Assembly: GCA_004553405.1 (NCBI GenBank)
Contig: SFLO01000015.1
Span: 1 to 10,867, forward strand
Length of the DNA: 10,867 bases
Reading direction: 5' to 3'
Source of the DNA: Coriobacteriaceae bacterium
GTDB lineage: Bacteria; Actinomycetota; Coriobacteriia; Coriobacteriales; QAMH01
Shown: positions 5,695-10,867 of the stretch, in pieces
Layout of the letters: the number at the start of each line of letters is the position of its first letter
How positions within the stretch are numbered: the first letter of the stretch is position 1
Notes under the pieces: generated by a model
What the model was told of the DNA's origin: nothing
The model's database searches: none
The model's input: only the letters and a program-made list of their open reading frames with translations
Position numbers and translations under genes: made by a program

Positions 5695-8394
5695 CTAATG
5701 AGCCAGAGCCCAGTTGTCGCCGACGCCTACGTCGGCGCGCATGGGGGCGGCGGTCTGCACCACGTTGTCCATGACCTCCACCACCATGGCCTTCAGGCGC
5801 TCGAGCTCCTCTTCTGGGCACTCGAAGTCGAGCTCGTCGTGCACCTGCAAGACCATGCGGGCCTTGAAGCCCTCTTCCTGCAGGCGGCGCTCCACCGCGA
5901 TCATGGCCATCTTGATGATGTCTGCCGCAGAGCCCTGCATGGGATGGTTCATGGCCGTGCGCTCGCCAAAGCTGCGCAGGTTGGGGTTCTTGGCGTGGAT
6001 GTCTGGGATGTGGCGCTTGCGGCCGAACATGGTCACCGCATAGCCCGTCTCCCTCGCCTGGGCCACCGTGGCGTCGAGGTAGCTGCGCACGCCGGGATAG
6101 GCGGCGTAATAGCGGTCGATCATCTCCTGGGCCTCGGCCAGGGGGATGTGGAGGCTCTGACCCAAGCCAAAGGCCTGCTGGCCGTAGACGATGCCGAAGT
6201 TGACCGCCTTGGCGCGGCTGCGCTGCTCTGGGGTGACCTCCTCGACCGGCACCCCGAAGACCATCGACGCGGTGGCGGCGTGGAAGTCCGCGTTGGAGTT
6301 GAAGGCGCTGACAAGGCCCTCGTCTCCGCTGAGGTGGGCTAGCAGGCGCAGCTCGATCTGCGAGTAGTCCGCGCTGACGAAGACCCAGCCCTGGGGCACG
6401 ACGAAGGCCTCGCGGATGCGGCGGCCCAGCTCGGTGCGCACGGGGATGTTCTGGAGGTTGGGGTCGCTGCTGGAGAGGCGCCCCGTTGCCGTGACAGTCT
6501 GGTTGAAGGTGGTGTGCACGCGCCCGTCTGCGGGGTCGACCAGCTTGGGCAGGGCGTCGAGGTAGGTGCTGCGCAGCTTGGCCAGCTCGCGGTACTGGAG
6601 GATCTTCTCTGGCAGCGGATGGTCTTGCGCGAGCTTTTGGAGGACGGCCTCGTTGGTGGAGTAGCCGGTCTTGGTCTTCTTGGTCTTGCGGACGTCGAGC
6701 CCCAGCTTCTCGAAAAGTATGGTGCCCAGCTGCTTGGGGGAGTTGACGTTGAACTCCTCTCCTGCCAGCTGGAAGATCTGGGCGCGAAGCTCGTCGATCT
6801 GCTCGCCCAGCTGGGCGCTCATCTGCTGCAGCAGCTGGCAGTCGAGCTGGCAGCCCGTGTGCTCCATGCGGGCGAGCACGGCCATGAGCGGCAGCTCCAC
6901 GCTGTAGAGCAGCTGCTCGGCTCCGTCTTCGGCCACGGCCTGGGCAAGCGGCTCGACCAGGGCCTGCGCAGCGGCGGCCTCGAAGGCTCCCAGCGACGGA
7001 GCGTCGTCGCCCTGGGGCTGGGAGGCGCCCAGGTAGTCCAGCGCAAGCTCTGCCGCGGCATAGGAGCTGCGCGCGGAGTCGAGCAGGTAGGCGGCCAGGC
7101 TGCAGTCGAAGACGCGCGCGTCATCGGCCCCCTGGGCGCCGACGGCAGCGCCCAGGGCATCGAGCAGGGCGGGCAGGGCGCTTCCCTCGAGTGCGGTGCA
7201 GCCGCCGGCGCTGCGCTGGGCGCGCAAGGCCTCGACGAGTGCCTTGACGTCCATGGCGGCAAGGCGGCCGCGCTCGAGCAGGGCCATCAGCAGCGGCAGG
7301 GCCTCGTCGAGCGGGGCGAGGGCCAGCTGGGCGCCGTTTGCGAAGGCGATCTGGGGCAGCTCGCATGCGCTGAAGAGGTCATCTCCCTCGGGCTGCTGCA
7401 GGGCCGCACCTACCCAGAGTCCCTCTTCGACGGCGCCCTCGACCAAGGCGGCGGCGCTGGCGGCGGGCTCGAAGCCCAGCTGTGCGGCGGGAGCGGCAGC
7501 GGCCTGGCCGGCGCCCCCCTCTCCCAGCAGGGCGAGCACGTCGCGCAGGTGCTTGTTGAAGTGCAGGGCGCCAAAGGCATCCGTCACCGCAGCTGCCTCG
7601 AAGGAGGGAAAGACCAGGCTGTCGAGGTCGATCTCGACCGGGGCGTCGCGGCGGATGGTGGCCACGGCGCGGCTGATGCGGGCGTCTTCTGCGTGCTCGC
7701 GCAGGTTCTCGCCCATCTTGCCCTTGATGTTGGGGGCGTCTTCGAGCACGGCCTCGAGCGTGCCGTACTTGGCGATGAGGTCCGCGGCCTTCTTGGGGCC
7801 GATGCCTGGCACGCCGGGTATGTTGTCGCTGGGATCCCCTTTGAGGCCCAAGAAGTCGGGCACCTGGTCTGGGCGCACGCCGTAGCGCTCCTCGACGTCT
7901 GCCGGCGTCATGACGGCCACGTCTGTCATGCCCTTGCGGTTGGTGACGATGCTCGTGTGCTGGGTCGAGAGCTGGTAGGCGTCCTTGTCGCCCGTGACCA
8001 AGTAGACGCGGTAGCCGCCCTCCTCGCCCATGCGGGCGACCGTGCCCAGGATGTCGTCTCCCTCAAAGCCCTCCATGCTCACGCAGGGGATGCCCATGCT
8101 CTCGAGCAGACCCTTGATGAGGGGGAACTGCACGGCCAGCGCTTGATCCATGGGAGGGCGCTGGGCCTTGTAGCGCTCGAGCAGCTTCATGCGCCAGTCT
8201 GGGCGGTGCACGTCCCAGGCACAGACGATGGCGTCTGGGCGGAAGTCCTCGACGAGCTTGAGCAGCATGCTCATGAAGCCGAAGCACGCGTTGGTAGGCG
8301 TTCCATCCGGTGCGCTCATGGGAGCCTGCACCGCATGGAACGCCCGGTGGATGAGAGAGTTGCCGTCTATGACCGCCAGTGTGCGCTGGGACAT
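5695..8394 (-). CDS. polA: DNA polymerase I
   Basis: Family A DNA polymerase used in Okazaki-fragment processing and excision repair. The 899-residue protein has three parts. Residues 1-290 form the 5' nuclease: IDGNSLIHRAF (9-19), EGFEGDD (108-114), TGDKDAYQL (134-142), GDPSDNIPG (186-194) and helix-hairpin-helix GVPGIGPKKA. Residues about 310-495 form the 3'-5' exonuclease-like domain, with no DTE motif or other exo catalytic acids, so proofreading is probably lost, as in Taq and Bst enzymes. Residues about 500-899 form the polymerase: motif A DYSQIELR (676-683), motif B RSRAKAVNFGIVYG (725-738), motif C VHDE (851-854). The middle linker is strongly Ala/Gly/Glu-rich. The ATG at 8394 has AGGAGGT six bases upstream. 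It follows the RmlD-like gene by 58 bases and may also have its own promoter there. Confidence 0.97.
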   Translation of the reverse strand: MSQRTLAVIDGNSLIHRAFHAVQAPMSAPDGTPTNACFGFMSMLLKLVEDFRPDAIVCAWDVHRPDWRMKLLERYKAQRPPMDQALAVQFPLIKGLLESMGIPCVSMEGFEGDDILGTVARMGEEGGYRVYLVTGDKDAYQLSTQHTSIVTNRKGMTDVAVMTPADVEERYGVRPDQVPDFLGLKGDPSDNIPGVPGIGPKKAADLIAKYGTLEAVLEDAPNIKGKMGENLREHAEDARISRAVATIRRDAPVEIDLDSLVFPSFEAAAVTDAFGALHFNKHLRDVLALLGEGGAGQAAAAPAAQLGFEPAASAAALVEGAVEEGLWVGAALQQPEGDDLFSACELPQIAFANGAQLALAPLDEALPLLMALLERGRLAAMDVKALVEALRAQRSAGGCTALEGSALPALLDALGAAVGAQGADDARVFDCSLAAYLLDSARSSYAAAELALDYLGASQPQGDDAPSLGAFEAAAAQALVEPLAQAVAEDGAEQLLYSVELPLMAVLARMEHTGCQLDCQLLQQMSAQLGEQIDELRAQIFQLAGEEFNVNSPKQLGTILFEKLGLDVRKTKKTKTGYSTNEAVLQKLAQDHPLPEKILQYRELAKLRSTYLDALPKLVDPADGRVHTTFNQTVTATGRLSSSDPNLQNIPVRTELGRRIREAFVVPQGWVFVSADYSQIELRLLAHLSGDEGLVSAFNSNADFHAATASMVFGVPVEEVTPEQRSRAKAVNFGIVYGQQAFGLGQSLHIPLAEAQEMIDRYYAAYPGVRSYLDATVAQARETGYAVTMFGRKRHIPDIHAKNPNLRSFGERTAMNHPMQGSAADIIKMAMIAVERRLQEEGFKARMVLQVHDELDFECPEEELERLKAMVVEVMDNVVQTAAPMRADVGVGDNWALAH

Positions 8395-8424
8395 GGGTTA
8401 CCTCCTAACAAAGATGCTCTGGAG

Positions 8425-8430
8425 AGTATA
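8425..8430 (-). promoter_or_regulatory. Candidate -10 box for polA
   Basis: TATACT on the minus strand sits in the 58-base gap before polA, 30 bases from its start, and matches the -10 consensus well. The upstream bases are very GC-rich and hold no clear -35 hexamer. It may give polA a transcript of its own besides read-through from upstream. Confidence 0.35.
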
Positions 8431-8452
8431 CCCGCCCCCTGCGACAGCGCGG

Positions 8453-9298
8453 CTAGGCCTTGGCTATCCCCTGCGAGCGCATGTAGGAGAGCAGATCGCC
8501 TTCCCAGGTGGGGAGGTCGACACCGAACATCTCGAGCATGAGGCTTTCCAGGACCACGTTCTCGGATGTCTTGCGGTCTGTGGTGGGGACGAGCACAGAG
8601 CCCGGCTCGTAGCCGGCGTACTCGAGCACCTTGGCGGCGAAGTCGTAGCGGCTGGCGCGGCCCTTGGCGGTGATGTGGAAGGTCCCGAAGGCGCGGTGCT
8701 CGATGGCCTTGACGAGGAAGTCAGCGTAGGTGGCGATGGAGGTGGGTGCGGCGAACTGATCCAAGCGGGCCTCGACCTTGCGGCCCTGGGCTGCAGCGTC
8801 GAGGACCTCCTTCATGCGGCCGCCGCTAGCGTGGTACAGCCACGAGGAGCGCACGATAATGTGCTCGTGCATGGTGTCGCGCACCATGGCCTCGCCCGCG
8901 CGCTTGGACTTGCCGTAAGGGGTGTCCGGGTGGGGGTTGTCGAACTCGTTGACAGGCTCCTCGAGCTTGGAGGAGTAGACGTCGTCAGATGAGACCTGCA
9001 CCATGATGGCGCCACAGCTGTTGGCCGCCAGGGCCACGTTGCGCGCGCCCAGGGCGTTGACCTCGTAGGCGTTGATGCGGTTGGACAGACCCGTGGCGTC
9101 GCGGCGGATGCCCGCGCAGTTGACCACGGCCAGGGGCTGCACCTCGCTGGCAAAGGCCTCCATGCGCTCGGTCTCGCCCACAGAGAGCTCGGTGTCCGTG
9201 CCCACAACCTGGTAGCCGTGGTCTGCAAAGCGCTGGCAGAGCTCGGCGCCCACAAAGCCCTTGGCGCCGGTGACCCAGATGATGTTGCTGTCGCTCAT
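8453..9298 (-). CDS. RmlD-like NAD(P)-dependent short-chain dehydrogenase/reductase
   Basis: A 281-residue extended SDR of the RmlD (dTDP-4-dehydrorhamnose reductase)-like substrate-binding family. The N-terminal Rossmann motif is GAKGFVG (11-17), followed by an NCAG stretch at 60-63. Strand-end VSSDDVYSS (102-110) supplies the Ser/Thr position, and Tyr128 with Lys132 in PYGKSK form the catalytic YxxxK. The C-terminal part has VRSSWLYH (149-156) and FHITAKGRASRYDFA (207-221), both typical of RmlD relatives. True RmlD acts last in dTDP-rhamnose synthesis with RmlA, RmlB and RmlC; none of these is beside it, so its substrate is open and a rhamnose role is unproven. The ATG at 9298 has AGAAGGG upstream at good spacing. 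It lies 48 bases after the TRAP gene with no terminator between, and 58 bases before polA, so shared transcription is possible. Confidence 0.8.
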   Translation of the reverse strand: MSDSNIIWVTGAKGFVGAELCQRFADHGYQVVGTDTELSVGETERMEAFASEVQPLAVVNCAGIRRDATGLSNRINAYEVNALGARNVALAANSCGAIMVQVSSDDVYSSKLEEPVNEFDNPHPDTPYGKSKRAGEAMVRDTMHEHIIVRSSWLYHASGGRMKEVLDAAAQGRKVEARLDQFAAPTSIATYADFLVKAIEHRAFGTFHITAKGRASRYDFAAKVLEYAGYEPGSVLVPTTDRKTSENVVLESLMLEMFGVDLPTWEGDLLSYMRSQGIAKA

Positions 9299-9346
9299 GT
9301 CTAAACCCTTCTGACAGGATGTTCGCGTGATAGTAACCGGATGCCG

Positions 9347-10867
9347 CTAGGCAGCGGGCTGGACCTCCTGGGGCTCCTGGGACCCGCCGCCCCTCTTCTT
9401 GCGGTTGAGCATCCACTGCACCGCCAGGACAGCCGCCATGACAGCCGCGCCGATGCCATCCGTGACGAGCGTGGGGATGATCAGCAGCACGCCGGCCACG
9501 GCCAGCACGATGCGGAAGAGCGGGTTGAGGTGCCCGAAGATGTAGCCGTTGAGGCAGGCGGCCACGCTCATGAGACCCAGCATGGCGGTGGCGGTGTTGA
9601 AGACCACCAGCGGCAGCGCCTCGCCCTGACCCAGCAGCACCGGATAGAAGGCGAAGACGTAGGGCACCACGAAGGCGGCGATGGCCAGCTTGGAGGCGTT
9701 GATGGCCGTGGGCATGGGCCGCGACTTGGCGATGGCAGAGCCCGCATAGGCGGCCAGGGCCACAGGCGGCGTGATGTCTGCCACGATGCCGAAGTAGAAG
9801 ACGAAGAAGTGGGCGGCTGCCATGGGGATGCCCAGCTGCATCATGATGGGCGCGCAGGTAGCGGCCATGATGCAGTAGTTGGCGGTGGTGGGAACGCCCA
9901 TGCCCAGCACGATGCAGCACAGCATGGTGAGCACCAGGCCGATGATGACGAAGTCGCCAGCAGCCAGGACGATCACGTTGATGAGGGTGGAGGCCAGGCC
10001 GGTGACGGTGATGCAGCCGGCGATGAGGCCGGCCATGGCGCAGGCCACGGCCACGGAGATGCAGTTCTTAGCACCCGCGGCAAAGGCGTCGCAGCAGGTC
10101 CACGCGGCGATCTTGCAGGTCTCTGCGAAGACGAAGCCAAAGCCCCTGCCCTCGGGGCGCTCGCGCCAGTTGGTGAGCAGGAAGTTCACAAAGCCCACGA
10201 GGAAGGCGCCCAGGATGGAGATGGCGGCGGAGGCGGCCATGGTGCGCGCGCCGGAGGCGACGAGCCACACCAGCAGCACCAGGGGCAGCACCAGGTAGCA
10301 GTTCTTGGCCAGGTAGCCCCAGGTGGGCAGCTCCTCGCGCGGGATGCCCTTGAGGCCGAGCTTCTTTGCCTCGAGGTGCACGGCGCAGAAGATGCCGGTG
10401 AAGTAGAGCAGGGCGGGCACGATGGCCATGGCGGCGACCTCGATGTAGGGGATGCCCATGTACTCGGCCATGAGGAAGGCGGCGGCGCCCATGATGGGGG
10501 GCATGATCTGGCCGCCGGTGGAGGATGCGGCCTCGACCGCGCCGGCGAACTCGGGCTTGTAGCCGGTCTTCTTCATCATGGGGATGGTGACCGATCCCGT
10601 GGTGACGGTGTTGCCCACAGAGGAGCCGGAGACCATGCCGCACAGGGCAGATGAGATGACGGAGACCTTGGCCGCGCCGCCGGAAGACCAGCCCGCGATG
10701 CGGTTGGCGAAGCTGATGAAGAAGTTGGCGATGCCGGTGCGCTCGAGGAAGGCGCCAAAGATGATGAACAAGACGATGTAGGTGTAGCAGACGTTGATGG
10801 GCGTGCCGATAACGCCGCTGGTGGTGTAGAAGAGCTTCTGGACGTTCTTGGTGACGGCCCCCATGAA
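9347..10867 (-). CDS. TRAP transporter permease, 4TM/12TM fusion (TAXI type), 5' end missing
   Basis: Membrane subunit of a tripartite ATP-independent periplasmic-type transporter, which uses an ion gradient and a TAXI-family binding protein to import small organic acids or similar solutes. About 506 residues are visible, from Phe just ahead of an internal Met at 10864 to the stop at 9347. The gene is open at the right edge, so roughly 130-170 N-terminal residues, holding the fused small (DctQ-like) part, are likely missing. Diagnostic stretches are YTYIVLFIIFGAFLERTG, GSSVGNTVTTGSVTIPMMKK, EAASSTGGQIMPPIMGAAAF, LGMGVPTTANYCIMA and ADITPPVALAAYAGSA, all typical of the fused DctM-like permeases. 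The tail after the last helix is basic, then Gly/Gln/Pro-rich. The binding protein is expected beyond the right edge. The substrate cannot be inferred. Confidence 0.92.
   Translation of the reverse strand, partial: FMGAVTKNVQKLFYTTSGVIGTPINVCYTYIVLFIIFGAFLERTGIANFFISFANRIAGWSSGGAAKVSVISSALCGMVSGSSVGNTVTTGSVTIPMMKKTGYKPEFAGAVEAASSTGGQIMPPIMGAAAFLMAEYMGIPYIEVAAMAIVPALLYFTGIFCAVHLEAKKLGLKGIPREELPTWGYLAKNCYLVLPLVLLVWLVASGARTMAASAAISILGAFLVGFVNFLLTNWRERPEGRGFGFVFAETCKIAAWTCCDAFAAGAKNCISVAVACAMAGLIAGCITVTGLASTLINVIVLAAGDFVIIGLVLTMLCCIVLGMGVPTTANYCIMAATCAPIMMQLGIPMAAAHFFVFYFGIVADITPPVALAAYAGSAIAKSRPMPTAINASKLAIAAFVVPYVFAFYPVLLGQGEALPLVVFNTATAMLGLMSVAACLNGYIFGHLNPLFRIVLAVAGVLLIIPTLVTDGIGAAVMAAVLAVQWMLNRKKRGGGSQEPQEVQPAA

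Noticed and set aside
6514..8541. Plus-strand open frame of 675 codons opposite polA
   Set aside because: No recognisable motif and low-complexity composition; it mirrors the codon bias of polA on the other strand.
9341..10654. Plus-strand open frame of 437 codons opposite the TRAP permease
   Set aside because: Gly/His/Asp-rich shadow of the permease gene with no protein-like features.

Overview
The window reads as ordinary chromosome from a high-GC Gram-positive actinobacterium. The class Coriobacteriia (Olsenella, Atopobium or Collinsella type) is the best fit, judged from GC-rich coding sequence, clear Shine-Dalgarno sites, the style of the S1, AmtB and PolA proteins, and GC-rich palindromic spacer repeats. 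This placement is inference from reading, not a database result.

Layout from left to right. The 5' part of rpsA (ribosomal protein S1) runs off the left edge on the minus strand, with a leader hairpin and a probable promoter upstream. Divergent from it is the only plus-strand gene, an AI-2E/PerM-family membrane protein. It converges on a minus-strand cysE (serine O-acetyltransferase), which ends in a rho-independent terminator. A 524-base spacer follows, filled with inverted repeats, a REP-like palindrome and two perfect terminator hairpins. Next comes a minus-strand amtB-glnB unit (ammonium channel, then PII signal protein), preceded by a 377-base spacer with a perfect dyad, a 14-base direct repeat, a large imperfect palindrome and a 41-base tandem duplication. 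The right part is a co-directional minus-strand run: a TRAP transporter large subunit cut by the right edge, an RmlD-like short-chain dehydrogenase and a full-length polA.

Functionally there is nitrogen intake and sensing (AmtB with PII), the committed step toward cysteine (CysE), DNA replication and repair (PolA), translation (S1), and two transporters. In many Actinobacteria polA and rpsA are near neighbours; here about 5 kb of nitrogen, sulfur and transport genes with repeat-rich spacers lies between them.

No new biological system is visible. The points most worth a second look are the PII protein with Ile in place of the modifiable Tyr51, the repeat cluster between cysE and glnB, the tandemly duplicated hairpin unit at the end of polA, and the dyads in front of amtB and rpsA.
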